Source: Flavobacterium swingsii (GTDB taxonomy: Bacteria > Bacteroidota > Bacteroidia > Flavobacteriales > Flavobacteriaceae). Taken from it: a stretch of DNA of 64,000 nt. A program made the position numbers and the translations under genes. Below the pieces are notes generated by a model that was not told the origin of the DNA, did not search any database, and saw only the letters and a list, made by a program, of their open reading frames with translations. Every line of letters starts with the position of its first letter. Position 1 is the stretch's first letter. The stretch spans positions 310,001 through 374,000 of the forward strand of contig NZ_FOJT01000003.1 in the NCBI RefSeq assembly GCF_900111965.1. Reading direction: 5' to 3'. Shown one piece after another: positions 16,788 through 25,474 of this stretch.

Positions 16788-16802
16788 TACCAAAATTTGG
16801 TA
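16788..16802. promoter_or_regulatory. Candidate operator of the toxin-antitoxin pair
   Basis: TACCAAA-A-TTTGGTA is a perfect 7-bp inverted repeat about one central base. On the minus strand it falls between a TTG and a TACATTAG (one mismatch to TAnnTTTG) separated by about 20 bp. Binding of the ribbon-helix-helix antitoxin here would block that promoter. Inference from position and symmetry only. Confidence 0.5.
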
Positions 16803-16817
16803 ATTTATACAAATTTT

Positions 16818-16964
16818 TCACAAAAATCTCACATGACATTTAGCTTGGTGTTGGCCATCATCGAAAGTGAGATAAATTTTGTTTTCGGTATTAGGAATAT
16901 CCCAAACCTGATTACTAAATAATCGTTTGATGATTTGAGGTGTTTTTATCCAATAGAAATTCAT
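16818..16964 (-). pseudogene. Truncated duplicate of the deacetylase 5' end
   Basis: Reads MNFYWIKTPQ... as in the intact gene through residue 37 (TFDDG), then changes to QHQAKCHVRFL and stops. The break coincides with a one-base deletion relative to the intact copy and the end of homology at 16847. It retains the original start region but lacks nearly all of the enzyme. No function is expected for the 48-residue product. Confidence 0.88.
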
Positions 16965-16969
16965 GGGTT
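16847..16969. repeat. Direct repeat, right copy flanking the toxin-antitoxin pair
   Basis: Second copy of 16097-16220, 749-750 bp away. This copy is probably left at the original promoter side of the deacetylase gene. The remainder of the 339-bp gap to 17100 is AT-rich. It includes a fragment at 16986-17002 (TAGGAGCTGTTGCCAGC) resembling the left border of dispersed repeat family 1. Confidence 0.93.
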
Positions 16970-17100
16970 TAGGGTTTGGACGTTGTAGGAGCTGTTGCCA
17001 GCAGGTTTAATTGTCTGTGTTTATTTTAAATGTTTTATGTTTTAATTTATTGATATAAATTCATATTTGTTATTATTTTTATTTGAAAACATTTTGACAA

Positions 17101-17862
17101 TTATCTTTGACGAAACTTAAAATTATCAATTTTATCCGTTTTAAATATTAGAGTTTCATCTTTTTCTTTGTCAAATAAGAATAGGTTTTTTTTTGTTTCT
17201 CCTATGTATATTATTTTATTATTTGTTTCAATAACTTTTTCATCATATGTGAAAAATATTAATTTAGATTGCTCATTTTCATATCTTAATCTATATCCTT
17301 TCTCTATAGAATTTGATATTGTAGATAGATTAAATAAAATAAGTGAGATGAAACCTAAGTAAATAATAAAAGAAGAAAAAGTATTGTGATTTTTTACAAG
17401 TGTTTTTAAGATTGTTTTTTCTGATAATATATATATTAAGGCGCATATTATATAACCTATGGGATAAATCAATCCTATGTAATTTTTAAAAATTAGGTTA
17501 ATAATTATATAAATAATAAGAATAAAAATTATAATCCATCCTAAATTATTATGTATAAAACTTTTAGGTTTTGAGATTTCATGTTTCAATCTTTCTAAAT
17601 TATATCTTTCTATTTCATTTTCTTCTTTTGATATTTTGTCATCGACAAAATATGAAATGGTTATAATTACTAATATTAATAAAATAATTAGTATAGCCTT
17701 GTTAAAGAATAGTAATGGGATTTCAGATATTTCTAAATAATTAATTATCTCTATATCAAAAAAGTAATAATAAGATTGAAGGTGAATGTATCCAAGAGTA
17801 GTGAGGATAATAAAAATTAAAGGAAAAGATTTTATAATTGTATCGAGTTCAGCTTTTAGCAT
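17101..17862 (-). CDS. Orphan multi-pass membrane protein
   Basis: 253 residues, not recognised. About five hydrophobic helices are visible: residues 9-28, 51-69, 107-125, 128-148 and 166-185, with a charged cytoplasmic-type loop (KISKEENEIERYNLERLKHE) after the second. The last 65 residues are soluble and mixed beta-like, ending KIDNFKFRQR. The gene is noticeably more A+T-rich and rich in Ile than its neighbours, consistent with recent acquisition. It lies next to the toxin-antitoxin insertion and upstream of nothing on its own strand. No partner gene is apparent. Confidence 0.7.
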   Translation of the reverse strand: MLKAELDTIIKSFPLIFIILTTLGYIHLQSYYYFFDIEIINYLEISEIPLLFFNKAILIILLILVIITISYFVDDKISKEENEIERYNLERLKHEISKPKSFIHNNLGWIIIFILIIYIIINLIFKNYIGLIYPIGYIICALIYILSEKTILKTLVKNHNTFSSFIIYLGFISLILFNLSTISNSIEKGYRLRYENEQSKLIFFTYDEKVIETNNKIIYIGETKKNLFLFDKEKDETLIFKTDKIDNFKFRQR

Positions 17863-17960
17863 TTATTATTATCTGTTAATTAAATTATATTTTCTCGTCA
17901 TGTTTCGATAGATACTTACCAGTAACATCTAGATTGTTATTATAACACACGAACATACAA

Positions 17961-17997
17961 AAAAAATGCAGTTATTTTTTACAATAACTGCATTTTT
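17961..17997. terminator. Terminator downstream of the DUF2723 gene
   Basis: Stem ATGCAGTTATT / AATAACTGCAT flanked by A-run and T-run, 26 bp after the DUF2723 stop on the minus strand; it can work in both directions. Confidence 0.85.
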
Positions 17998-18022
17998 ATA
18001 ATAATCTAATAAGTTTAATGAT

Positions 18023-21000
18023 CTATTCCATATCTCTGCCAAAACGGTCAAAACGTTTGTTGTAGCTATTGAATATTGCTTTTTGTTCGTTGTAAAAAGC
18101 AGTGTCTTTATTGTCTTTCATAATAAGTAACAAACCTCTGTATCTTTCTATATTGGTAATAATATCGATAGCATTTTCGTTTTGCTCGCTAGCTTTTGTT
18201 TGGCTAAAATATTTTAGTTCGTCTTGGTATTTTGCTTCTAATTGTTTGAGCAAAGTACGTGCTTTTTGTGTTTCGCCTAGTTTATAATAGCCATCGGCAA
18301 AAGGATCTACCATGCTATAATACGCATAATAATCTAACGGAAGTTTAGTAAGTGCTAATTCGATTATTTTTTTAGCTTTATCATTTTTTCCTTCGGCAAT
18401 GAGCTGATTCATCAACCTTGTTAAATTAGTACGGTACGAAATACTGTTTTTTCTGGTTTCAGGATCGTGGTATATTTTTGTGCTTTCACCATTACCCCAA
18501 TCTAATTTCATCATGATGTCGTACATTTTATCGGCATCGATGCTTCCCATATCAAAACCTGATGCTTCTTTGTCTATTGCTGTTTTTACAGGAACGAGTT
18601 TGTACACCATTCCGTTTAGTTGTAAGTATTCTTTCATCCAAATGTAATCTTCGTCAGCAAAAGCTCCTGGAGAAAAGTAAATAGGGCGTTTCCAATTGTT
18701 GTTTCTCACAATGTCTAACATGATGAGTCGGTTTTTGTATAAAGCGTCACCTTTTATATCAACATCAATATGAGGAACAATCGAATCGTTGTATTTTGGA
18801 CTTACAACCTTGTTTGCTATGACGGTGTTTTTATCGACAGGAATTCTAATTTTATTACTTGGATAAAACTGAATCATCTGACCGTTTTTCATCTCGATTA
18901 ATGTTCTTGGATCATCGCTAGAAACAAAATCGAAAAATTCTTTTACATCGAGTCTTGCATCCGTTTTTTGATCAAAAACTAAGTAATCACGTTTTCCATC
19001 AACATAATCTTTGTGTGAGAATGAAATAGGAACTGGTTCAGATTCGTAAGCTTTGGCTTTCATTTGGTCTATATACCAGTCAGTCATTAATAAACTAGTG
19101 TTTACAATACGAACATCGGTTCTGTAGCCTTCAATTTCTTGTAAATACCAGATTGGGAATGTATCGTTATCGCCAATGGTAAATAACAGCGCATTTTTGT
19201 CGCAAGAATCTAGATAGGCTCTTGCCGATGAAACTGCCGTATATTTTCCAGAACGGTCATGATCGTCCCAGTTTTGAGTTGCCATAAGTATTGGCGCAGC
19301 AAAAAGACACGCTGTAATAGCTACTGGAGCCGCAATTTTAGGCGTAATGTATGATTTTAGGAAGTCGAAAATAGCATATACGCCAATTCCTATCCAGATG
19401 GCAAATACATAAAAGGAACCTACAAGTGCATAATCTCGTTCACGAGGTTCGAAAGGGCGTTCGTTAAGGTAAACTTTAAGTGCTAAACCTGTAAATAAAA
19501 ACAGTGCTAAAACAACATAAAAACTCTTAATATCTTTTTTTAGATGAAAGAAAAACCCGATAAGTCCGATGATAAATGGTAGGAAGAAATAAGTATTTCT
19601 GCCTTTGTTGTTTTTCCATTCTGCTGGAAGATTTTCCTGAGAACCCAATCTTATATTGTCTAGAAAATTAATTCCGCTTAGCCAATTTCCGTCTAAAGAA
19701 GTGTATTCTCCTTGTTTGTCGTTTTGTCTTCCAACGAAATTCCACATTAAATACCTCCAATACATATACCCAAATTGGTACTGAACCATAAATGTTAAAT
19801 TGTCGACAGTTGTTGGTTTTTCTATATTAAGATACTGACCGTAAGCTTTTAGGAATTTTTCGTAATCTTCTATTTCTAGTTTTCCAGAAGCATAAGCGGC
19901 TCTAAATTCGGCCACAATATCGGTGAGTTCTTGTTCTTCCGAATACTCTTCTTTGATGCTAAAATTTAACACATTTGTAAACTTCATGTAGTTTTCTGCG
20001 TGATCGGTACTCCACATTCTTGGTAAAATAGCTTTCTGATTGTCGTCGCTATTTTGAACTCCGTTTTTATAATTATTTACAATAACATATTCACCTTTTT
20101 TGTAATCACGTTCGTAATTTGGTTTTTCGTCCGTGTACGGATTGTCTTCATCTAATCCTGCATAAGCATCGGAAAACTGAGGTCCGTAAAACAAAGGATT
20201 TACACCGTATTGTTCACGATTATAATAGGCTAAAACCTCACGCGCATCTGATGGTTTGTTTTCGTTAATAGGTGTATTTGCATTGGCACGAATAGGCAAC
20301 ATCATCCATGTAGAAAAACCTAACATGATAAATAATACACAAAGGAGTAAGGTATTGTAAAGCACTTTTCCTTTTGCTCGAGTGTATTTTAATCCAAAAT
20401 AGAAGAATGCAATAAGAAGTAAGGTGACAAATATTGTTCCCGAATCGAAAGGCAATCCTAAGCTATTTACCATAAAAACTTCGGCAGTACCAAAGAAAGT
20501 CATTGTCCAAGGCAATAATAATTTGAATATAAATAACAAAACGGCAACGACAACAATATTGGCGATGATGAAACTTTTTACAGTAATATTTTTGTAATTT
20601 TTAAAATAATATAAGAATCCAATTGAAGGAATGGTTAGTAATGCCATGAAGTGAACACCAAAAGACAATCCGACTACTAATGAGATTATGAGCAACCATT
20701 TGTTGCCACGTTCGGTATGCATTTCTTCTTCCCAACGTAATCCGAGCCAAAAAAGGAGTGCAATAAGTACCGTTGCCATGGCGTAAACTTCGGCTTCGAC
20801 CGCATTATACCAGAAACTATCGGAGAAAGTAAAAGCTAAAGAACCTACAAACGAGCTTCCTAAAATAACAATCGAATTGGCTTTATTGATTTCTGCAAAT
20901 CCAGAAACTACTTTTCTTAAAATAATTGAGGTTGACCAAAATAAAAACAAAATGGTAAAAGCGCTCGAAAATACCGACATCATATTGACCATTAATGCAA

Positions 21001-21223
21001 TATGCTGATTGTCGATAGCAAACATGGCGAAAAATGCGCCAATCATTTGAAACAAAGGTGCTCCTGGCGGATGACCAACTTCTAGCTTTGCTGCTGTTGC
21101 AATATATTCGCCACAATCCCAAAAACTCATTGTAGGTTCTACAGTAAGTGAATAAACGATAAGTGAGATAAAAAAAGTAAGCCAACCAAGGGCTGTATTC
21201 CATTTATTGAAATTGAAAGACAT
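18023..21223 (-). CDS. DUF2723 multi-pass membrane protein, probable GT-C-type glycosyltransferase
   Basis: 1066 residues. The N-terminal half carries about a dozen membrane helices, with the family signature FWDCGEYIATAAKLEVGHPPGAP in the first loop; the acidic FWDCGE is in the place of the GT-C catalytic Asp/Glu. The C-terminal half is soluble, presumably periplasmic, and ends in helical repeats rich in Tyr, Lys and Ala (TPR-like, around 930-1066). DUF2723 proteins are related to human TMEM260, which has been described as a protein O-mannosyltransferase. Bacteroidota glycosylate many exported proteins, so a role in O-glycosylation is plausible but not shown. It stands alone on its strand. 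Confidence 0.82.
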   Translation of the reverse strand: MSFNFNKWNTALGWLTFFISLIVYSLTVEPTMSFWDCGEYIATAAKLEVGHPPGAPLFQMIGAFFAMFAIDNQHIALMVNMMSVFSSAFTILFLFWSTSIILRKVVSGFAEINKANSIVILGSSFVGSLAFTFSDSFWYNAVEAEVYAMATVLIALLFWLGLRWEEEMHTERGNKWLLIISLVVGLSFGVHFMALLTIPSIGFLYYFKNYKNITVKSFIIANIVVVAVLLFIFKLLLPWTMTFFGTAEVFMVNSLGLPFDSGTIFVTLLLIAFFYFGLKYTRAKGKVLYNTLLLCVLFIMLGFSTWMMLPIRANANTPINENKPSDAREVLAYYNREQYGVNPLFYGPQFSDAYAGLDEDNPYTDEKPNYERDYKKGEYVIVNNYKNGVQNSDDNQKAILPRMWSTDHAENYMKFTNVLNFSIKEEYSEEQELTDIVAEFRAAYASGKLEIEDYEKFLKAYGQYLNIEKPTTVDNLTFMVQYQFGYMYWRYLMWNFVGRQNDKQGEYTSLDGNWLSGINFLDNIRLGSQENLPAEWKNNKGRNTYFFLPFIIGLIGFFFHLKKDIKSFYVVLALFLFTGLALKVYLNERPFEPRERDYALVGSFYVFAIWIGIGVYAIFDFLKSYITPKIAAPVAITACLFAAPILMATQNWDDHDRSGKYTAVSSARAYLDSCDKNALLFTIGDNDTFPIWYLQEIEGYRTDVRIVNTSLLMTDWYIDQMKAKAYESEPVPISFSHKDYVDGKRDYLVFDQKTDARLDVKEFFDFVSSDDPRTLIEMKNGQMIQFYPSNKIRIPVDKNTVIANKVVSPKYNDSIVPHIDVDIKGDALYKNRLIMLDIVRNNNWKRPIYFSPGAFADEDYIWMKEYLQLNGMVYKLVPVKTAIDKEASGFDMGSIDADKMYDIMMKLDWGNGESTKIYHDPETRKNSISYRTNLTRLMNQLIAEGKNDKAKKIIELALTKLPLDYYAYYSMVDPFADGYYKLGETQKARTLLKQLEAKYQDELKYFSQTKASEQNENAIDIITNIERYRGLLLIMKDNKDTAFYNEQKAIFNSYNKRFDRFGRDME

Positions 21224-21318
21224 AAATTTTTTGGTATAAATATTACCTTACAAAGAAACTATTTTTTTATCTAAAGAAAAGGTTAAAAATAAAAATTTAA
21301 TTTTTTTTGACTAAAACC

Positions 21319-21348
21319 TTGCAGAAAATAAATATTGTAGTAAATTTG
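21319..21348 (+). promoter_or_regulatory. Promoter of tRNA-Gln
   Basis: TTG at 21319-21321, a 19-bp spacer, and TAAATTTG at 21341-21348: a complete match to the Bacteroidota -33/-7 promoter. It is followed by GCACTCGC, and the tRNA begins 31 bp after the -7 box. Confidence 0.75.
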
Positions 21349-21379
21349 CACTCGCAATAAGGAATTATTGTAAGGTTAC

Positions 21380-21450
21380 TGGCCCATGGTGTAATGGTAA
21401 CACAACTGTTTTTGGTGCAGTCGTTCAAGGTTCGAGTCCTTGTGGGCCAA
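21380..21450 (+). tRNA. tRNA-Gln, anticodon TTG
   Basis: The 7-bp acceptor stem TGGCCCA / TGGGCCA pairs perfectly. The D arm is GTGT/ACAC, the anticodon stem ACTGT/GCAGT with loop TTTTGGT places TTG at positions 34-36, and the T arm CAAGG-TTCGAGT-CCTTG has the standard TTCGA loop. The discriminator is A, and CCA is not encoded (ACA follows). A terminator hairpin starts 2 bp later, so it is a single-gene transcript. Confidence 0.97.
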
Positions 21451-21451
21451 C

Positions 21452-21483
21452 AAAAAACCCTTCAGAAATGAAGGGTTTTTTTT
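21452..21483 (+). terminator. Terminator of tRNA-Gln
   Basis: Stem AAAAAACCCTTC / GAAGGGTTTTTT with a 6-nt loop and extra T residues. On the minus strand it also lies just downstream of fbp. Confidence 0.9.
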
Positions 21484-21503
21484 ATATAAATAACTGAGAT
21501 TTT

Positions 21504-22511
21504 TTATTTGGCATTTGCCATAAATTCTTCTGCTTTTTCGACCATGTTGTAGCTTCCACAGAAAAAGGGAACACGTTGGTGCAATTCTGTAGGCTGAATC
21601 TCCATGATGCGGTTGTAACCATCAGAAGCTTTTCCTCCTGCTTGTTCTGCAATAAATGCCATCGGGCTACATTCGTAAAGCAAACGCAATTTTCCTTTTG
21701 GTGCTTTCGAACTTGTAGGATAAATATAAATTCCACCTTTAATCATATTTCTATGAAAATCGGAAACCAAACTTCCAATATATCTAGAAGTATACGGACG
21801 ATCACCTTCTTCCGATTGGCAATATTTAATGTAATTTTTCACTCCTTGCGGAAAATGAACATAATTCCCTTCATTCATCGAATAGATATTCCCGTCTTTC
21901 GAATATTTCATGTTTGGGTGCGAAAGATAAAAAGTTCCAATAGCTGGGTTTAATGTAAATCCGTTTACGCCATCGCCAGTTGTGTAAACTAACATGGTCG
22001 AAGTACCGTAAATAACATAACCTGCAGCAACTTGGTTTATACCTGGTTGTAAGAAATCTTCAAGTGTAACTGGAGTTCCTACTGGAGTAATTCTTCTAAA
22101 AACAGAGAAAATGGTTCCTACCGAAACATTAACATCAATATTTGAAGAACCATCAAGTGGATCCATCAAAACCACATATTTATTATTATGACTGTTATCT
22201 GAACCAGCAACTGTAATAAAATCGTCGTTTTCTTCGGAAGCAATTCCGCAAACGATTTCACGATTTATTAAGGTTTGAATGAAAACTTCATTAGCATAAA
22301 CATCTAATTTTTGTTGGTCTTCACCTTGTATGTTTTGCTCACCTGCAGCGCCAACAATATCTACTAATCCTGCTTTATTTACTTTATAGTTTACCACTTT
22401 TGCGGCTAGTCTAATCGAATTGATTATTCGAGATAATTCTCCCGATGAATACTGAAATGACTGTTGATTTTCGATAATAAACTCACCTAATGTTTTGTTG
22501 CGTTCTTCCAT
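21504..22511 (-). CDS. fbp: Fructose-1,6-bisphosphatase class I
   Basis: 335 residues; hydrolyses fructose 1,6-bisphosphate to fructose 6-phosphate in gluconeogenesis. Metal-binding motifs are ASEENDDF and [15 protein letters not shown], and the sugar-phosphate region [20 protein letters not shown] is the class I signature near the C-terminus. Length and start ([12 protein letters not shown]) match the family. The gene stands alone between tRNA-Gln and the divergent M48 peptidase. Together with fbaA at 42.7-43.8 kb it covers two steps of the same pathway. Confidence 0.97.
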   Translation of the reverse strand: MEERNKTLGEFIIENQQSFQYSSGELSRIINSIRLAAKVVNYKVNKAGLVDIVGAAGEQNIQGEDQQKLDVYANEVFIQTLINREIVCGIASEENDDFITVAGSDNSHNNKYVVLMDPLDGSSNIDVNVSVGTIFSVFRRITPVGTPVTLEDFLQPGINQVAAGYVIYGTSTMLVYTTGDGVNGFTLNPAIGTFYLSHPNMKYSKDGNIYSMNEGNYVHFPQGVKNYIKYCQSEEGDRPYTSRYIGSLVSDFHRNMIKGGIYIYPTSSKAPKGKLRLLYECSPMAFIAEQAGGKASDGYNRIMEIQPTELHQRVPFFCGSYNMVEKAEEFMANAK

Positions 22512-22601
22512 TTCTAGATTAATGTAGTTGTTTATGCAAATATCGATTATAATTTTTGAAAATAGTATTTAGATAGAAAGAAAATTGTGCTAAAGTTATT
22601 T

Positions 22602-22609
22602 TATATTTG
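22602..22609 (+). promoter_or_regulatory. -7 element upstream of the M48 peptidase gene
   Basis: TATATTTG, exact TAnnTTTG, 24 bp before the ATG. A TTG occurs upstream but with only a 14-bp spacer. Confidence 0.45.
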
Positions 22610-22633
22610 TTGTAAATAAAATCAATAAAAATC

Positions 22634-23467
22634 ATGAATATGAAATCAATATTTTTAGCACTATTCGTAGCTATTTTCGGATTATCTGATGCAAATGCAC
22701 AAATAAATTTAGGAGAAAAAGCGTTAGGAGCTTTGCAAAAAGGATACGCCGGATTTACTTTTAGCGATGAAGATGCTGCAAAATTATCGAAAGAAGCAGT
22801 AGATAAAATGGACAAAGAAAATCCAGTTGCAGGACCAAAAGACGCTTATACAATAAGGTTAAATAAATTATTTGGTAAACACAAAGCCGAAAACGGATTA
22901 GCGCTTAACTACAAAGTATATAAGCTAAAAGATGTAAATGCATTTGCCACGGCTGACGGAAGTGTTCGTGTATTTTCTGGACTTATGGATATCATGGACG
23001 ACAACGAAATCCTTGCTGTAATAGGTCACGAAATAGGTCACGTTGCCAATCACGATTCTAGAGATGCAATAAAAGCGGCTTATAAAAAAGAAGCTTTGCT
23101 AGATGCTGCTGGTTCTCAATCAGATAAAGTTGCGGCTGTAACTGAAGGTCAAATAGGAAATATTGGAAAAGCCTTGATGAATAATAGTCACAGCAGACAA
23201 CAAGAAACGGATGCCGATACTTATTCGTATGATTTCATGAAACGTAATAAGTATAATGTAAATGCAGTTGAATCTGCTTTTTCTATTTTAGCAAAAATGG
23301 GGGAAGGAACAGATTCGTCATTCATCACAAGAATGATGAGTTCTCATCCTGACCCAAAACAAAGAGCTGAAAATGCAAAAGCAAGAGCTCAAGCTGACGG
23401 ATTATACAAACCGTATGTAAAACAAGTCAAAGCAAAAGCAAAAACAGTTGCTAAGAAGAAAAAGTAA
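22634..23467 (+). CDS. Exported M48-family metalloprotease
   Basis: 277 residues with a signal peptide (cut likely after SDANA or ANAQ). The zinc site is H-E-I-G-H in VIGHEIGHVANHDSRD, preceded by GLMDIMDDNEILA, and the third ligand is the Glu in QQETDADTYSYDF, typical of M48 (Ste24/HtpX/BepA-like). A conserved SSHPDPKQRAENAKARA follows. The Lys-rich tail (KQVKAKAKTVAKKKK) is of unknown role. BepA-type relatives act on outer-membrane assembly; loose association with such quality control is an inference. The GNAT gene follows 3 bp after the stop and is probably cotranscribed. Confidence 0.9.
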   Translation: MNMKSIFLALFVAIFGLSDANAQINLGEKALGALQKGYAGFTFSDEDAAKLSKEAVDKMDKENPVAGPKDAYTIRLNKLFGKHKAENGLALNYKVYKLKDVNAFATADGSVRVFSGLMDIMDDNEILAVIGHEIGHVANHDSRDAIKAAYKKEALLDAAGSQSDKVAAVTEGQIGNIGKALMNNSHSRQQETDADTYSYDFMKRNKYNVNAVESAFSILAKMGEGTDSSFITRMMSSHPDPKQRAENAKARAQADGLYKPYVKQVKAKAKTVAKKKK

Positions 23468-23470
23468 GGT

Positions 23471-23944
23471 ATGATTATTAGAAAAGGAGAAAAAAATGAC
23501 ATGCCAGCTGTTTTAGATTTAATAAAAGAGCTGGCTATTTTTGAAAAAGAACCCGATGCTGTTGTTGTAACTGTTGCCGATTTAGTTCGAGATGGTTTTA
23601 GTGAAAATCCACTTTTTTATACTTTTATTGCAGAAGTTGAAAACGAAATCATTGGCATGGCTTTGTATTATTACCGATATTCGACTTGGAAAGGAAAAAC
23701 CATTCATCTAGAAGATTTAATCGTTAAAGAAAAGAGTCGAGGAACAGGTGCTGGATACGCTTTGTATGCTGAAATTATGGCACAAGGGAAAAAAGACAAC
23801 GTGCGCCGAATAGAATGGAACGTACTCGATTGGAATACGCCAGCTATAGATTTTTATAACAAATCTGGTGCAAAATTACTCGAAGATTGGCGCGTTGTCA
23901 ATATGGACGAAGCAGGAATAAATGCTTTTTTAGCAAAAAAATAA
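23471..23944 (+). CDS. GNAT family N-acetyltransferase, diamine acetyltransferase-like
   Basis: 157 residues. The acetyl-CoA-binding motif A is EDLIVKEKSRGTGAGYALY, with the RGxGxGxA-type pyrophosphate loop. The N-terminal IRKGEKNDMPAVLDLIKELA and the WNTPAIDFYNKSGAK segment match the spermidine/spermine (SSAT/PaiA-like) group closely. It begins 3 bp after the M48 peptidase stop, so the two form an operon. Actual acceptor (polyamine, thialysine, other amine) is not readable from sequence. Confidence 0.85.
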   Translation: MIIRKGEKNDMPAVLDLIKELAIFEKEPDAVVVTVADLVRDGFSENPLFYTFIAEVENEIIGMALYYYRYSTWKGKTIHLEDLIVKEKSRGTGAGYALYAEIMAQGKKDNVRRIEWNVLDWNTPAIDFYNKSGAKLLEDWRVVNMDEAGINAFLAKK

Positions 23945-23955
23945 ATAATAAATTT

Positions 23956-24078
23956 GGGCGTTACCACAAGGGTCGGGCTATACGTTACAATCTTTTTTTC
24001 TTGTTCTCGATACTCCTCGCAAAAAAGCGAGGAACTCGAACTGACGAAAAAAAGGATTTTCACTACTATCCCTAACGC
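23956..24078 (+). repeat. Dispersed intergenic repeat, family 2
   Basis: Begins GGGCGTTACCACAAGGGTCGGG and ends CTATCCCTAACGC, with an internal hairpin CCTCGC..GCGAGG around 24012-24033 and a second imperfect T-run/A-run stem. From general familiarity, elements with these borders are scattered between genes in many Flavobacterium genomes. No ORF of note lies inside. Confidence 0.65.
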
Positions 24079-24142
24079 AAAATGAAACCCTAAATAAATA
24101 GATTAAAACAAACAATAGCTTTTAGTATTTCAGACTAAAAAT

Positions 24143-24170
24143 CTAAAATCTAAAATCTAAAATCTAAAAT
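24143..24170 (+). repeat. Tandem heptamer CTAAAAT x4 before aspartokinase
   Basis: Four perfect copies of CTAAAAT flanked by degenerate copies (24135-24142 and 24171-24175) end 5 bp before the aspartokinase ATG. Related ATTTTAGATT stretches occur upstream of etfA and the DUF151 gene. Confidence 0.9.
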
Positions 24171-24175
24171 CTGAA

Positions 24176-25429
24176 ATGAGAATATTCAAATTTGGTGGAG
24201 CATCAGTAAAAGATGCCGATGGTATAAAAAATGTTTTCGACGTTTTACAAAAAGTAGGTTACGAAGAAGTTTTACTCGTGGTTTCGGCAATGGGAAAAAC
24301 AACCAACGCTTTAGAAGTCGTTATTAAAAATTATTTCGATAAATCTCCAGATTTGAATGCTTCTGTTCAAGAAGTAAAAAAATACCACAATCAAATTCTT
24401 TTAGATTTATTTGATGACGAAGAAAGCGAAGTTTTTCTAGATGTAAATGATCATTTTGCAGATTTAGAATATTTTTTACGCAGTAACAAATCGCCAAATT
24501 ATAATTTTGTGTACGATCAAATCGTAAGTTTTGGAGAAATAATTTCGACCACAATCTTGAGCCATTACATGAATTTTAGAAACATTAACACACAATGGTT
24601 AGATGTTCGTTCGTATATAAAAACCGACAATACCTATCGTGATGCTGAGGTAAATTGGGAAATTACTCAAAAAAATATTTCAAAAATTGCCAAAAAGAAG
24701 TCGCTTTTTATCACACAAGGATTCATTGGTGCCGACGAAAACGGATTTACCACAACATTAGGACGCGAAGGTTCGGATTATACCGCAGCCATTTTTGCCT
24801 ATTGCCTTAATGCCGACAGTGTTACTATTTGGAAAGATGTTCCAGGCGTGATGAATGCCGATCCTCGTTATTTCGAAAACGCAACTTTGCTTAATCAAAT
24901 TTCGTATCGCGAAGCCATCGAATTGGCTTTTTATGGTGCCAGTGTCATTCATCCAAAAACATTACAACCTTTACAGAAAAAAGAAATTCCATTGTATGTA
25001 AAATCGTTTATAAATCCTTTGCTGGCTGGAACTTCAGTTTCTAAAGGGGAAGATTTAGAACCGAAATTACCTTGTTTTATTGTCAAAAAAAACCAATTAT
25101 TATTGTCGCTTTCTTCGATAGATTTTTCATTTATCATGGAAGAAAATATCAGCGAAATTTTTGCTTTATTGCATCAGCACAAGATAAAAGTGAGTTTAAT
25201 ACAAAACTCAGCCATTAGTTTTTCGATTTGTTTAGAAGATAAATTTGGTAATTTTAATGAATTGAAAAAAACATTATCTAAAAAGTTCAAATTGTCATAC
25301 AACGAAAATGTATCACTTTATACGATAAGACATTTCGACGAAAAAGCATTTCAAATGGTCGAAAAAAACAAGACTGTTTTGCTAAAACAAATGAGTAGAG
25401 AAACGATGCAAATTGTGACCAAAGAATAG
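24176..25429 (+). CDS. Aspartate kinase (monofunctional)
   Basis: 417 residues; phosphorylates aspartate, the first step towards lysine, threonine, methionine and diaminopimelate. The N-terminus MRIFKFGGASVKD holds the KFGG kinase motif, followed by VVSAMGKTTNALE. SFGEIISTTIL and FTTLGREGSDYTAA are the aspartate/ATP-binding segments. The remaining C-terminal 120 residues contain weak ACT-like strands, so feedback control may be atypical. There is no fused homoserine dehydrogenase. It is preceded by heptamer repeats and followed after 45 bp by the large beta-barrel gene. The family is certain; the isozyme (lysC versus thrA type) is not. Confidence 0.93.
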   Translation: MRIFKFGGASVKDADGIKNVFDVLQKVGYEEVLLVVSAMGKTTNALEVVIKNYFDKSPDLNASVQEVKKYHNQILLDLFDDEESEVFLDVNDHFADLEYFLRSNKSPNYNFVYDQIVSFGEIISTTILSHYMNFRNINTQWLDVRSYIKTDNTYRDAEVNWEITQKNISKIAKKKSLFITQGFIGADENGFTTTLGREGSDYTAAIFAYCLNADSVTIWKDVPGVMNADPRYFENATLLNQISYREAIELAFYGASVIHPKTLQPLQKKEIPLYVKSFINPLLAGTSVSKGEDLEPKLPCFIVKKNQLLLSLSSIDFSFIMEENISEIFALLHQHKIKVSLIQNSAISFSICLEDKFGNFNELKKTLSKKFKLSYNENVSLYTIRHFDEKAFQMVEKNKTVLLKQMSRETMQIVTKE

Positions 25430-25445
25430 TTTTTAAATAATACAC

Positions 25446-25453
25446 TACTTTTG
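25446..25453 (+). promoter_or_regulatory. -7 element of the beta-barrel protein gene
   Basis: TACTTTTG, exact TAnnTTTG, 21 bp before the ATG at 25475 and 16 bp after the aspartokinase stop. Confidence 0.5.
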
Positions 25454-25474
25454 TAATGTTGTCATTATATAAGT

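Noticed and set aside
21576..21953. 125-codon plus-strand frame in fbp
   Set aside because: Shadow of the fbp coding strand; cysteine- and arginine-rich composition typical of antisense frames.
24135..24175. Possible CRISPR-like array
   Set aside because: Repeat unit is only 7 bp with no spacers; it is a simple tandem repeat. No other regular repeat-spacer pattern was seen in the window.
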